Shown here: piece after piece, positions 51,560 to 60,681 of the stretch | Position numbering within the stretch: position 1 is the first letter of the stretch | Layout: each line of letters begins with the position of its first letter | Notes under the pieces: generated by a model | What the model saw: only the letters and a program-made list of their open reading frames with translations | What the model was told of the DNA's origin: nothing | The model's database searches: none | Translations under genes and position numbers: made by a program | NCBI GenBank assembly: GCA_013791905.1 | Contig: VMSX01000017.1 | Span: forward strand, 62,001-126,000 | DNA length: 64,000 nt | DNA from: Rhodocyclaceae bacterium | GTDB lineage: Bacteria; Pseudomonadota; Gammaproteobacteria; Burkholderiales; Rhodocyclaceae | Direction: 5' to 3'

Positions 51560-51618
51560 GCTAGATCTGCTAACTTTGTTAGGATTATTGTTTGCCGTCT
51601 GAACTTGAGGAGTACTGC

Positions 51619-52236
51619 ATGTCATTTATCGAGCGGCACGCCACGGTAATCAAGCGGGTTCTTGATTACGTACATTATGACTACCGGCATTGGACGCGAC
51701 CGGTAATGTATGCACGATGTGATGCGATGCTCAAGGAGCTTCATCCAGAGAAATTGAACGTGCTTGAGATATCTGCCGGCCAGCACTGGCGTGAGTATGG
51801 GTTTGGACAGTTCACCGAAGCAAATTATCCGGATTTCGATATCTGCAGCCAAGTAATGGAAGATCGGTTCGACCTGATCATCGCGGATCAAGTATTCGAG
51901 CACTTGCTATGGCCTTATCGTGCTGCCAAGAATGTATTGACTATGTTGAAACCGGGCGGGTACTTTCTCGTCACAACACCGTTCTTGATACGTATCCACG
52001 ATGTGCCCCATGATTGCACTCGTTGGACAGAGACAGGTTTGAAATATTTCCTTAATGAATGTGGTTTCCCTATGGAGACCATTCGAACGGACTCATGGGG
52101 AAACAGGTCTTGTGTGATAGCAAACTTCACCAAATGGGCAAGGCGGGGCTGGTTTGGCTCATTACGGAACGAGCCCCAGTTTCCAGTCGCTATTTGGGCC
52201 TTGGCCCAAAGCCCTTTTGCTTCCGACCAACACTAG
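51619..52236 (+). CDS. Class I SAM-dependent methyltransferase
   Basis: This 205-residue protein has a degenerate motif I (LNVLEISAGQHWREYG), an acidic motif II region (ADQVFEHLLWPYRAAKNVLTMLKPGGYFLVTTPF) and a C-terminal sheet typical of Methyltransf_11 enzymes. It may O-methylate a sugar of the polymer. ATG 51619 has GAGGAG 6 nt upstream and is preferred over 51592. Composition is relatively AT-rich, like its neighbours. Confidence 0.78.
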   Translation: MSFIERHATVIKRVLDYVHYDYRHWTRPVMYARCDAMLKELHPEKLNVLEISAGQHWREYGFGQFTEANYPDFDICSQVMEDRFDLIIADQVFEHLLWPYRAAKNVLTMLKPGGYFLVTTPFLIRIHDVPHDCTRWTETGLKYFLNECGFPMETIRTDSWGNRSCVIANFTKWARRGWFGSLRNEPQFPVAIWALAQSPFASDQH

Positions 52237-52265
52237 GTGGCTGGTATCGCCGTGAGCAAAGCAGA

Positions 52266-53096
52266 ATGATTAAGTTCGACGGATTGCGTGGCAAAGTCCA
52301 AGAATTGGATACCAGTTCCCATGAAGATTTTTTCCGGTATTACGAGCAACAGAGTCTGTCGCCGCAGACATTGGAGCGCTTTCGGTCGGCATGCGAAACC
52401 TTGTTACGTATTTATGGCCCCTTGCCGGCAGGCCGGACACTAGACATCCTCGATATCGGCTGCGGCGCCGGTACCCAGTCACACTTCTGGTTACGCGGGG
52501 GGCACCACTATTGGGGGGTCGATATCAACGAACCCTTGATTCAACTGGCGAGAGACCGATTGACTGAGCAGGGTGTGAATGCCTGTTTCGATGTTGGGAG
52601 TGCCACGGCTTTACCATGTGTCGACGAGTCGGTTGATATTTGCCAGATGCCGGAATTGCTGGAACACGTGCCTGATTGGCAGGGATGTCTGAATGAGGCT
52701 GTGCGTGTATTGCGACCAGGCGGGCTGATCCATATCAGCACCAGCAACAAGCTGTGTCCCAGGCAGGATGAATTCAACCTGCCTTTATATAGTTGGTATC
52801 CAAGCCGTTTCAAGCGATATTTCGAGCGCCGCGCCAAAACCGACCGCCCCGAATTGGCTAATTACGCAAAGTATCCAGCTGTGAATTGGTTCAGCGTATA
52901 TGACTTACGCGACTATCTTCAACCAAGAGGGTTCCAGTGCCTTGACCGATTCGACTTGGTTGACAGCACTGATAAGGGGCCGGTTGCACGTTTGATTCTC
53001 TCTCTCCTGAGAGGCGCACCTCCCTTGCGCCTACTCGGTCATATGGCGACGCCTTACACGCTGCTAATCGCTAGAAAATCCCTAACAACATTTTAA
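52266..53096 (+). CDS. Class I SAM-dependent methyltransferase
   Basis: This 276-residue enzyme has motif I LDILDIGCGAGTQSHFW (about 60-76), motif II YWGVDINEP, and motif IV-V DICQMPELLEHVPDWQGCLNEAVRVLRPGGLIHIS. It is likely a sugar or lipid-linked oligosaccharide methyltransferase. The frame is open to 52059, which would overlap the previous gene by 178 nt, so ATG 52266 is used. It is convergent with the asparagine-synthetase-like gene 29 nt downstream. Confidence 0.8.
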   Translation: MIKFDGLRGKVQELDTSSHEDFFRYYEQQSLSPQTLERFRSACETLLRIYGPLPAGRTLDILDIGCGAGTQSHFWLRGGHHYWGVDINEPLIQLARDRLTEQGVNACFDVGSATALPCVDESVDICQMPELLEHVPDWQGCLNEAVRVLRPGGLIHISTSNKLCPRQDEFNLPLYSWYPSRFKRYFERRAKTDRPELANYAKYPAVNWFSVYDLRDYLQPRGFQCLDRFDLVDSTDKGPVARLILSLLRGAPPLRLLGHMATPYTLLIARKSLTTF

Positions 53097-53125
53097 ATAT
53101 ACGAACGGGGTGGCACCAGCCTAAT

Positions 53126-55021
53126 TCACGAACCCCGAAGGTGTTTTGGTGCGTCCACAACGTCGCCAAGCACGATAAATCTAAATGCCAGACCGAAGGA
53201 AATCAGCAAGGAGAGCAATTCCTCATGCCGTTCGCGCCCTGAATAGTGCGCAGCGATGATCTCTTCTATGCCATCCCGGGAAAACATGTCCGTCGGAAAG
53301 ATGCCGGAAGCGAGCATCGGCCGCAGCACCGCGTCGGCAAGCTGGGGCTCCGCTCGAACATCGCCGGCCAGATCGCGCATCTCGCGGCGCAAGGGTTGAC
53401 CGGAACCGAATGCTTTCCGCATCAGGTCCGCGCCGCGGCGCATGGCGAACTCGCTGGCCATCTTCACATATTCGCGCGCAAAGAGCGGGTCTATTGGCCG
53501 TCCGCTATTGGTGCACGGCACATCGCGCACGGCCGGGTAACTGTACGCGATCATTTTCTTGTAGATGCGCTGTTCGAGCCGGGCCCTGGGCGGTATCTTC
53601 AGCAGAAAGTTAACCAGGTCGGTATCCATGTGCGGTGCCCGGACTTCAAGGATATGCCGATCCACGGCGGGTGCCTGATAGGTCACCTGTGGTTGCATGA
53701 AGCGCATATTCCAGACATCGGCGACATTGAGCGGATGATCGTTGTCGATGCTGCTGAAGCTCGCCGTGAACCGCTGTTTTGCGGCCTCCAGATTTTGTGC
53801 ATAGAAGGCGGGCGTCATTATGCGTTGCAGCCGTGCAAGCTTGCCGTGGATAATGCGATTCCAGATGGCGTCGATCGCCGCGCCGCGTGACCGCGCGAGC
53901 AATAATGCCGGCCAGGTATGCGAGCCGCTGAACTCGGCCAGAAACCCCGTCAGCACAATATCCATGGACTGCTGCAGTTGCGGGTGAAACTGCATCGAAG
54001 TAGTGCGCGTGAAAGACAGCATGCCCTCGGTGCGCCAGACGATGCCATGACAATGCGCACTGAGATAGCCGGGGTCGCTGACGAGATGGGTGTGTTGCAT
54101 CCCCAGGCGCTCTGCCAATTGGGGCGCGATCAGAACGTCCCGCGCGGTACCCAGGCCAAAAGTGAAGGTCGGTATTGGCAGGTGATGCGGCCGGACGGCG
54201 GCCGCCACCGACCGGCTGTCGTAGCCGCCGCTCAGGAACATGCCGATGCGTGCCGGCCCGCGCATGCAGCGCTCCACAGCGCGATCAAGCAGCTTCGCGA
54301 AGTTCACGAAGTAGGTGGGTTGATCGTGCTCGGGTTCGCCTTCCTGATATGCATAGCGCCAGTAATTCCTCCGGCTTGTCCCACTGGCGCCACAACTCAG
54401 GATGGTCGCTGGCGCCAGACGTTCATATCCATCGACCCAGGTGTCACCGTACAGGTGATGTCCATGACACAGCAGCTCGAAAAGACCCACGGCATTCAAC
54501 TTCAGTGACGTGCTATCGGCAGCGCGGATTCCCTTCAGTTCGGTCGAAAAGACCAGTCCGTTGGCGGTGGCCTTAAAAAAGAGCGGCCGAAATCCATAGC
54601 GGTCGCTGATCAAAGTGACACTTCTGGTTACTGCGTCGTGCAGCACGATGGCGAAAAGACCATTGAACTCGCGAACAATTTCAGGTCCGTGTGCGGTAAT
54701 CAGGCCAAGGATCAGGTCTCCCTGACTAGATAGTCCCGCTACGCGCGGGGTGTCGCGGCGATGGCGCGCGGCCAACTCATCTGCGTTCCACAGTTCACCG
54801 TCGATGACGAGGTGGTAGCGACCATCCGGTGAAGCAGCGATCTGGCGTCCTTGCTCCAGTATCCCGGTGTCAAGCACGCCAATGGCAAAGCTGTCGACGC
54901 AAAGCGAGTGCTCTGTCAGTGGCCGGGAAGTCGCGGCAATCGCCGCGAGCTGTCGACCCAAGCGGCTGTGCAACACATCTCTGGCCGTGTCTGGCTCAAA
55001 TATACCAACTAGATTTGGCAT
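53126..55021 (-). CDS. Asparagine-synthetase-like protein lacking the glutaminase Cys
   Basis: This 631-residue homologue of AsnB has a synthetase PP-loop at 264-269 (SGGYDS) and an N-terminal Ntn-like domain that begins MPNLVGIFEPD instead of MCGI. The nucleophile Cys2 is therefore absent and glutamine cannot be the ammonia donor by the usual route. It may use free ammonia, another amine, or an intramolecular nucleophile as beta-lactam synthetases and lasso cyclases do. It lies in a minus-strand group with a flippase and a GT2 gene. The substrate is unknown. Confidence 0.82.
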   Translation of the reverse strand: MPNLVGIFEPDTARDVLHSRLGRQLAAIAATSRPLTEHSLCVDSFAIGVLDTGILEQGRQIAASPDGRYHLVIDGELWNADELAARHRRDTPRVAGLSSQGDLILGLITAHGPEIVREFNGLFAIVLHDAVTRSVTLISDRYGFRPLFFKATANGLVFSTELKGIRAADSTSLKLNAVGLFELLCHGHHLYGDTWVDGYERLAPATILSCGASGTSRRNYWRYAYQEGEPEHDQPTYFVNFAKLLDRAVERCMRGPARIGMFLSGGYDSRSVAAAVRPHHLPIPTFTFGLGTARDVLIAPQLAERLGMQHTHLVSDPGYLSAHCHGIVWRTEGMLSFTRTTSMQFHPQLQQSMDIVLTGFLAEFSGSHTWPALLLARSRGAAIDAIWNRIIHGKLARLQRIMTPAFYAQNLEAAKQRFTASFSSIDNDHPLNVADVWNMRFMQPQVTYQAPAVDRHILEVRAPHMDTDLVNFLLKIPPRARLEQRIYKKMIAYSYPAVRDVPCTNSGRPIDPLFAREYVKMASEFAMRRGADLMRKAFGSGQPLRREMRDLAGDVRAEPQLADAVLRPMLASGIFPTDMFSRDGIEEIIAAHYSGRERHEELLSLLISFGLAFRFIVLGDVVDAPKHLRGS

Positions 55022-55057
55022 GCCCTGTTCTCCAGCTACGTTGTCAGTTCAGTCACG

Positions 55058-56530
55058 TCAGACCGGGTCACGCTTCGCTCGGCTTGCCGCGACAGCACGG
55101 ATTTTGTCGAAGATATACGATTCAGCGCCTGGCGGTCGTCCGGCAAGCCACCATAGCGCAACAATGCTGAACGTGTAGCTGGCAACGCCGACAAGGACCT
55201 TCGTCCCCAATAATAATGTTCCATCCAGGCCTGCCAAGGGCGTTGCGTAAATGATGACTGCAGCCATGAATACAACAGCAATAAGCGGCCGAATTATGGA
55301 TACGATCATTTCCGCCAGACGCAGGCCGGCGAAGGCCTTGATCAATAGCCAGAAGAATGTCAGGAGCCCAAAGCCTGCCACCAGCAGTCGCAGCCAGGCG
55401 ATGGAAAGCGCACCTTCGTTAGGAATTGCCAGAATGGCCAAGGCAGCAAAGATGAATACCTGGCCGATGGAATAAATCGCGACGAGCCGGGCCTTGCCTA
55501 GCGTCAGCAATATGTAGCCGCCACTGGTCAAGATCGCCTGCATGATGCTGACCAGGGCCATGATTTCGATGAAGGGTACTGCGCTCAGCCATTTCTCGCC
55601 GAGCAAAACCGGTACAAGTTCCTGAGCGACCAGGGCAACGCCGACGCCGGCGGGCACTCCGATCAGAATTTGGATGCCCTGAGCGATCAGAAATACTCGC
55701 TTGAGCTCGACAAGATCTTCCTTGACCTGTACAAATGCGGGAAATAACACGCGATTCAGCGGGGCCAGCAATTCGGTAGTGGGCATCGCCGAAATATCAT
55801 CCGCCAGCGAATATGCGCCCATCACTGCCGCATTCTCTCGCCCGCCCACAAATATCTGATGCAGCTTGCCGTTGAGAAAACCGCTCGCGCTGCTCAAAAT
55901 CATCCATTGGGAAATACCAAATATCTCGCGAAATTTAGTCAAAGATAAACGCGGCCGCATGGGATGCAATGCATAACTCAGGCCAACGCCCAGCACACGT
56001 CCCACGAGGTTGCCAATCACTAGCGCCCAATAGGATTGCAGTATCAAGGCGGCTGCGATGGTGACAATAAAGCTTGCCATTCGCCGCAGAAACAGAAAGC
56101 GGAAATCGTGACCGAAGCGCATTTCCTTCTGGAAAGTGATCACGCCGATATTTTCCAGCGCACTTATGAAGAAACCCAACGACAGGCAGCGAATGACCCA
56201 CTCGACCCGTGGTTCGTTGAAATAAGCGGCAGCCCAGGGCGCCGCGACGATGACGATGGTGGCGGCTAGCGTGGCTTGTATCAGGCGCAGCGTCCAGGCA
56301 GTGTTGTAGTGCTCCTGCGTGGCATCCCGGTTTTGTATCAACGCCACATTGACCCCAAGATCAAGAAACACATCGGCCAGCATGATCACCAAGGATGCCA
56401 TGGCAATGATGCCGAAATCAGCCGGCACCAGCAGGCGGGCTAGGATCAGTGTGCTGACCAGTCCGATCAATCGATCGGTCCAGCGCATGGCCACAGTCAA
56501 AGCGGCGCCGGTCAAAACGCTGTTTTGCAT
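55058..56530 (-). CDS. Wzx-like lipopolysaccharide/EPS flippase
   Basis: This protein of about 490 residues has roughly 12-14 helices and the MVF/MATE-like signature ALTVAMRWTDRLIGLVSTLILARLLVPADFGIIAMASLV. It should flip undecaprenyl-linked repeat units to the periplasm. ATG 56530 overlaps the stop of the GT2 gene (ATGA) and is preferred over the ATG at 56545. It is the only flippase seen in the window, so it probably serves the whole locus. Confidence 0.88.
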   Translation of the reverse strand: MQNSVLTGAALTVAMRWTDRLIGLVSTLILARLLVPADFGIIAMASLVIMLADVFLDLGVNVALIQNRDATQEHYNTAWTLRLIQATLAATIVIVAAPWAAAYFNEPRVEWVIRCLSLGFFISALENIGVITFQKEMRFGHDFRFLFLRRMASFIVTIAAALILQSYWALVIGNLVGRVLGVGLSYALHPMRPRLSLTKFREIFGISQWMILSSASGFLNGKLHQIFVGGRENAAVMGAYSLADDISAMPTTELLAPLNRVLFPAFVQVKEDLVELKRVFLIAQGIQILIGVPAGVGVALVAQELVPVLLGEKWLSAVPFIEIMALVSIMQAILTSGGYILLTLGKARLVAIYSIGQVFIFAALAILAIPNEGALSIAWLRLLVAGFGLLTFFWLLIKAFAGLRLAEMIVSIIRPLIAVVFMAAVIIYATPLAGLDGTLLLGTKVLVGVASYTFSIVALWWLAGRPPGAESYIFDKIRAVAASRAKRDPV

Positions 56531-57420
56531 CAGACCTTGGGCCATCCCGGCAGCAATCGACGGCTATAAGCAAGGTAGCGTAGCCCGCCCGGTTGCAGAA
56601 GGCTGCGGAGGTGGCATTGCGATGCTACCAGCCACATCCCTTTCATTAGCGCCTCGGCCGAACGCTCATGCCAAGCTGCGCCGATCCGTATGCGAATTGT
56701 TTTAGCAATATGAGTGGGCGGCGAACTAGCCAGCATGCGCTCGTAAAGGCTGAAACAGATGGCTTTGTAAGCATTGGACTTACCCAAAGAGCCGGGGGTG
56801 TCGTTGTTCCGAAAGCCTGGTTCGTCGAGCGCTGCAAGCTGCTTCCCTGCCATTGCAAGGCGAAATGCAAGCCAGGTCCACTCGGCATAGGGATGTGGGT
56901 TCTCGAAAAATTCACTAGAAATAGATGCCGTGCGGAAAAGGGCATTGCAACTTGTGAGCCAGTTCTCGCGGAACAGCGCAGCCAAAGGGTCGTCGGATAT
57001 GTCGGACAGTCGATGATAGAAGATGTTGTCATGCCCGGACGTGTTCCGGAAGCCATTGCAGACAACAAGGTCACAAGACGGGTTTTGCGCAAGATAATCG
57101 AGTTTCAGGTCCGTGGCGCCCAGGAGGTATTCATCATCATCGTCCAGAAAGGCGAAATACTCGGTGTCGACCAGGTACCTGCCGCGCCTTTGCGCGACGG
57201 GTGATGATGCCGTCTCAATCTGATCGAACACGATATCAGGTTGCCGATTAAGCCATGTACATACATCGGTATCAAACCGATTCCCATTGACTACAGCGAT
57301 AATCTTGACAGCCTCATGGGCTGATGCCCGGATCGACTTGACTGCCCGCTTCAGACTTTCCGACCGTGCGGCATCTGCAAGAGTTGGAATGATGACCGAT
57401 ACGGTTGGCGATTTATCCAA
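56530..57420 (-). CDS. GT2-family glycosyltransferase
   Basis: This 296-residue GT-A enzyme starts VSVIIPTLADAARSESLKRAVKSI and carries a DxD-type motif in YFAFLDDDDEYLLG (about 88-101). It is the first gene of a minus-strand group with the flippase and asparagine-synthetase-like genes. It is divergent from the glycosyltransferase at 57624, and the 203 bp between them is AT-rich and should hold both promoters; no clear hexamers stand out. Confidence 0.85.
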   Translation of the reverse strand: MDKSPTVSVIIPTLADAARSESLKRAVKSIRASAHEAVKIIAVVNGNRFDTDVCTWLNRQPDIVFDQIETASSPVAQRRGRYLVDTEYFAFLDDDDEYLLGATDLKLDYLAQNPSCDLVVCNGFRNTSGHDNIFYHRLSDISDDPLAALFRENWLTSCNALFRTASISSEFFENPHPYAEWTWLAFRLAMAGKQLAALDEPGFRNNDTPGSLGKSNAYKAICFSLYERMLASSPPTHIAKTIRIRIGAAWHERSAEALMKGMWLVASQCHLRSLLQPGGLRYLAYSRRLLPGWPKV

Positions 57421-57623
57421 GAGTGGCTCCTTGCATCCAATGTTTGATTTCTCATAAGATACGTACCTAGGTTAGTGGTGGTCTTGGTAGGATGATCGGC
57501 GGCGTATCGATCTTCATTTCACATTCACCAAGCAACTCACCCCCCAAAGCAATGATGCTATCATCATCATAGATGGTCTTACGCGACTGGTAAGAAGAAT
57601 TACATATACACATTTAAACCAAT

Positions 57624-58652
57624 ATGCTATCCCATGACAATCAACGCGCACCTTCTTTGGATGCCAACAACGATGTGGTTGACGTCGTAATTGTCACTTG
57701 GAATACACAAGCACTGACATTGCGGTGTTTGGCGTCATTGCGGGGCGTGTTGCGCCAAGAGGCCATTAACGCCAGCATTTGGCTGGTCGACAACTGCTCT
57801 AAAGACGATACCGTATCAGAAGTGCGCTCGAAATTCCCTGAAGTTAAAGTGATTGCACATCACTGTAATGCAGGGTTTTCCGTAGCCAATAATCAAGCGA
57901 TCCGGGTGGGCCGTTCGCCCAACGTACTATTGTTAAATTCGGACGCGTTTCTAAGGGATGGTGCCTTAAGTAAGATGCTCAGATTCCTTCATCTACATCC
58001 CGATGTAAGTGCAGTTGGTCCACGATTGATGATGGCTAATGGAGAGGTGCAACACTCGGTCGTTCCGATCACGAACCCGATTCGGCAACTCGGCTATTTG
58101 GCCGCTTTTCATTTCCCACCGCTCAGTCGTATTTTCAGGAGAGTGTTCCAGCATCGTCGTGATCGTTATGTCAGCGGAAATGAGGCGCGCGCGGTGCCTT
58201 TATTGTCTGCAGCCTGCCTTTTACTGCGGCGCGAAGTGTTTGAGCGTGTTGGTCTGTTGCCTGAAGATAGATTTCTCTATTCCGAAGAAGATGATCTTTT
58301 TATTCGAATGCATCGCGCAGGTTTGACCTCCTTCTATCTGCCAGAAGCGAAAGTATTACATCTTTGTGGTGCCAGTTCCGATGGCAATATCAAAACACCG
58401 GGTCCTAATGAGCATTTCCATCGGTCCCGGCTTCGTTATTTATACCAACACTTCCAAGCGGCAACCCAGTTTATTTACTGGTCGCACCTTACATTTTTTG
58501 GCTGGAGTTTGATTTTTGTAAAGATGAAGAATGCACTTCGCGGCAATGCGGATGATGCTGCCTACGTCAACGCCTACAAAGTGCTCCTGCAATTAAATCG
58601 CACCGAATACCTGAAAGCTACCCAATCGTCTAACTTGCTCAATGGACATTGA
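57624..58652 (+). CDS. GT2-family glycosyltransferase (rhamnosyltransferase-like)
   Basis: This 342-residue enzyme shows VDVVIVTWNTQALTLRCLASL, the GFSVANNQAIR block, NVLLLNSDAFLRDGAL (metal-binding NSD) and SEEDDLFIRMHRAG. This pattern is common in rhamnosyltransferase-like GT2 proteins. The donor is not certain. Codons are more AT-rich than in the following genes, which suggests separate acquisition. Confidence 0.87.
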   Translation: MLSHDNQRAPSLDANNDVVDVVIVTWNTQALTLRCLASLRGVLRQEAINASIWLVDNCSKDDTVSEVRSKFPEVKVIAHHCNAGFSVANNQAIRVGRSPNVLLLNSDAFLRDGALSKMLRFLHLHPDVSAVGPRLMMANGEVQHSVVPITNPIRQLGYLAAFHFPPLSRIFRRVFQHRRDRYVSGNEARAVPLLSAACLLLRREVFERVGLLPEDRFLYSEEDDLFIRMHRAGLTSFYLPEAKVLHLCGASSDGNIKTPGPNEHFHRSRLRYLYQHFQAATQFIYWSHLTFFGWSLIFVKMKNALRGNADDAAYVNAYKVLLQLNRTEYLKATQSSNLLNGH

Positions 58653-58685
58653 TAAATCAAATGGAGCTGTAAGAAGAGTAATTCT

Positions 58686-59972
58686 GTGCATGCCCACATT
58701 CTGCAGGATGGCGGCTACCAACCCTTTATGCACATAATGCGTCGTGTCCTGATGATCGCCTACCACTTCCCTCCGATGGCGGGGAGCAGCGGCATTCAAC
58801 GCACCTTGCGCTTTGTGCAACACTTGCCTTCGTTCGGCTGGGAGCCCCTGGTACTGACGGTTGCCCCGCAGGCATACGAGCGCACCAGCCCGGATCTGCT
58901 GGGCGATATACCTGCCGGCGTGATCGTCACCCGGGCTTTTGCCCTCGATACGGCGCGCCATCTGGCGATTGGCGGGCGCTATGCTGGCTGGATGGCGCGC
59001 CCGGATCGCTGGCGCAGTTGGCAATTCGCGGGGGTGTGGGCAGGCATGCAAATGATCAAGCGCTATCGTCCGGATGCGCTGTGGTCTACCTATCCCATCG
59101 CCACGGCGCACATGATCGGGTCAGCGCTTCATCGCCGCAGCGGACTGCCTTGGGTTGCCGATTTTCGCGATCCCATGGCCCAGGAGGGATACCCTGCCGA
59201 TCCATTGACTTGGCAAAGCTTTAAGGCCATCGAGACGGATGCGGTGCGCAACGCGCGATTCTCAACTTTCACCACGCCGGGGGCGGCAGAGGAATACCGG
59301 CGGCGGTATCCGGGATCGCGGGAGCGCATTGCGGTGATTGAGAACGGCTATGACGAGGAAAGCTTCGCGACAGTTTCCGCAGCGGCCAGGCAGCCTTTGG
59401 TACCCGGCACCATTACGCTTTTGCATAGTGGCGTCGTCTATCCGCAGGAGCGTGATCCGACAAACCTGTTCGTGGCTTTGCGCCGCCTCGTGGATTTAGG
59501 CCAGCTGAAACCTGGCGATCTGAAGATTCGCTTCCGCGCCGCGGTGCATGACGATTTATTGACAGGGCTGGCACGTCAGCATGCGGTCGAGGATTACATT
59601 GAACTGTGCCCGGCCATTTCCTACCGCGAGGCATTGCAGGAAATGCTGTGTGCCGATGCGTTGCTGGTGATTCAGGCCGCCAACTGCAATGCACAGATTC
59701 CGGCCAAGATTTACGAATACCTGCGTGCTGGGCGGCCTATCATTGCACTGACAGACCCGGCCGGGGATACTGCCGGCGTGTTGCGGGCATCCGGCATCGA
59801 CACAGTGGCGCGACTTGATTCCGCTGAAGAAATCGTTGCGTTGCTACCCGGCTTCATGGATGCAGTACGGTGCGGGCAGGCACCATTGGCGGATGCACCG
59901 TCAGTTGCCGCGGCGTCGCGCCGCGGCAGAGCCGAATCTTTGGCAGAGTTGTTCTCGAGAAGCATGGACTAA
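58686..59972 (+). CDS. GT4-like glycosyltransferase
   Basis: This protein of up to 428 residues has MRRVLMIAYHFPPMAGSSGIQRTLRFVQHLPSFGWEPLVLT near its start, WVADFRDPMAQEGYP in the middle and a C-terminal donor domain with VIENGYDEESF and QIPAKIYEYLRAGRPIIALT. It resembles glycosyltransferases of EPS and O-antigen loci. The GTG at 58686 has AAGAAGAG upstream, but ATG 58737 (MRRVLM) gives a more usual N-terminus. Confidence 0.85.
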   Translation: MHAHILQDGGYQPFMHIMRRVLMIAYHFPPMAGSSGIQRTLRFVQHLPSFGWEPLVLTVAPQAYERTSPDLLGDIPAGVIVTRAFALDTARHLAIGGRYAGWMARPDRWRSWQFAGVWAGMQMIKRYRPDALWSTYPIATAHMIGSALHRRSGLPWVADFRDPMAQEGYPADPLTWQSFKAIETDAVRNARFSTFTTPGAAEEYRRRYPGSRERIAVIENGYDEESFATVSAAARQPLVPGTITLLHSGVVYPQERDPTNLFVALRRLVDLGQLKPGDLKIRFRAAVHDDLLTGLARQHAVEDYIELCPAISYREALQEMLCADALLVIQAANCNAQIPAKIYEYLRAGRPIIALTDPAGDTAGVLRASGIDTVARLDSAEEIVALLPGFMDAVRCGQAPLADAPSVAAASRRGRAESLAELFSRSMD

Positions 59973-59982
59973 GGGGCGTCTG

Positions 59983-60681
59983 ATGATCAAGGTGAAAGGG
60001 AATGGCCTGTCAATTGGCATGGTTTCATGGGCCATGTTGAGCGGCTATGCGCATGCCTATGATGTATGCGGGTCGCTGCAGAATGCCTACGGACCCTTTG
60101 ATTATTGGGTCGACAAGAATATGCTGGGTGTCGTCGAGGACCACCATTTCACGCCTGAAGTGGAAAGCCTGGTGAGGGGGAAAAGCGGCTACATCGGGGG
60201 CGATATCGATTACACCTTGCGAGCTTTTCCGAATCATCCGCGTGCGCTGCTCGCGATGGTCCGGTTGGGTGAAAAGATTCGTTCGGAGCGTCCGGGGGGG
60301 GCCAACTACTCGGTCCGCTGCTATCTTGATCGGGCGATCCGTTTTCGCCCTAACGACTCAATGGCCCGGATGATTTATTCTTTCTATCTGGTGAAGCGCA
60401 AGAAGAATGCCGAGGCGCTGGAGCATCTGGAGGTGGCGACGCAGCACGCGACCGAGAGCGGCAACCTTCACTACAACCTGGGCCTGGTTTATATTGACTT
60501 GGGTAAGTACGATCGGGCCTTGCAGCATGCCCAAGAGGCCTATCGGCTCGGGTTCAACCTGCCCGGGCTCAGGGCAAAACTTGAAAAGGCGGGGAAGTGG
60601 CAGGATCCTCCTGCGGCAAAGACTGAACCAGATAAGGAGCAAGGCGCTGAATCAGCCGCCGGGGATTTGCCGCAGCAGTAA
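59983..60681 (+). CDS. Secreted TPR protein
   Basis: This 232-residue protein has a signal peptide (cleavage near GYAHAYDVCG) and three or four TPR-like helices pairs in its second half (AEALEHLEVATQHATESGNLHYNLGLVYIDLGKYDRALQHAQEAY). Similar small TPR proteins occur at the ends of XrtA loci. The role is unknown. Its last 30 nt overlap the 3' end of the convergent ATP-grasp gene. ATG 59983 lies 11 nt after the upstream stop. Confidence 0.75.
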   Translation: MIKVKGNGLSIGMVSWAMLSGYAHAYDVCGSLQNAYGPFDYWVDKNMLGVVEDHHFTPEVESLVRGKSGYIGGDIDYTLRAFPNHPRALLAMVRLGEKIRSERPGGANYSVRCYLDRAIRFRPNDSMARMIYSFYLVKRKKNAEALEHLEVATQHATESGNLHYNLGLVYIDLGKYDRALQHAQEAYRLGFNLPGLRAKLEKAGKWQDPPAAKTEPDKEQGAESAAGDLPQQ

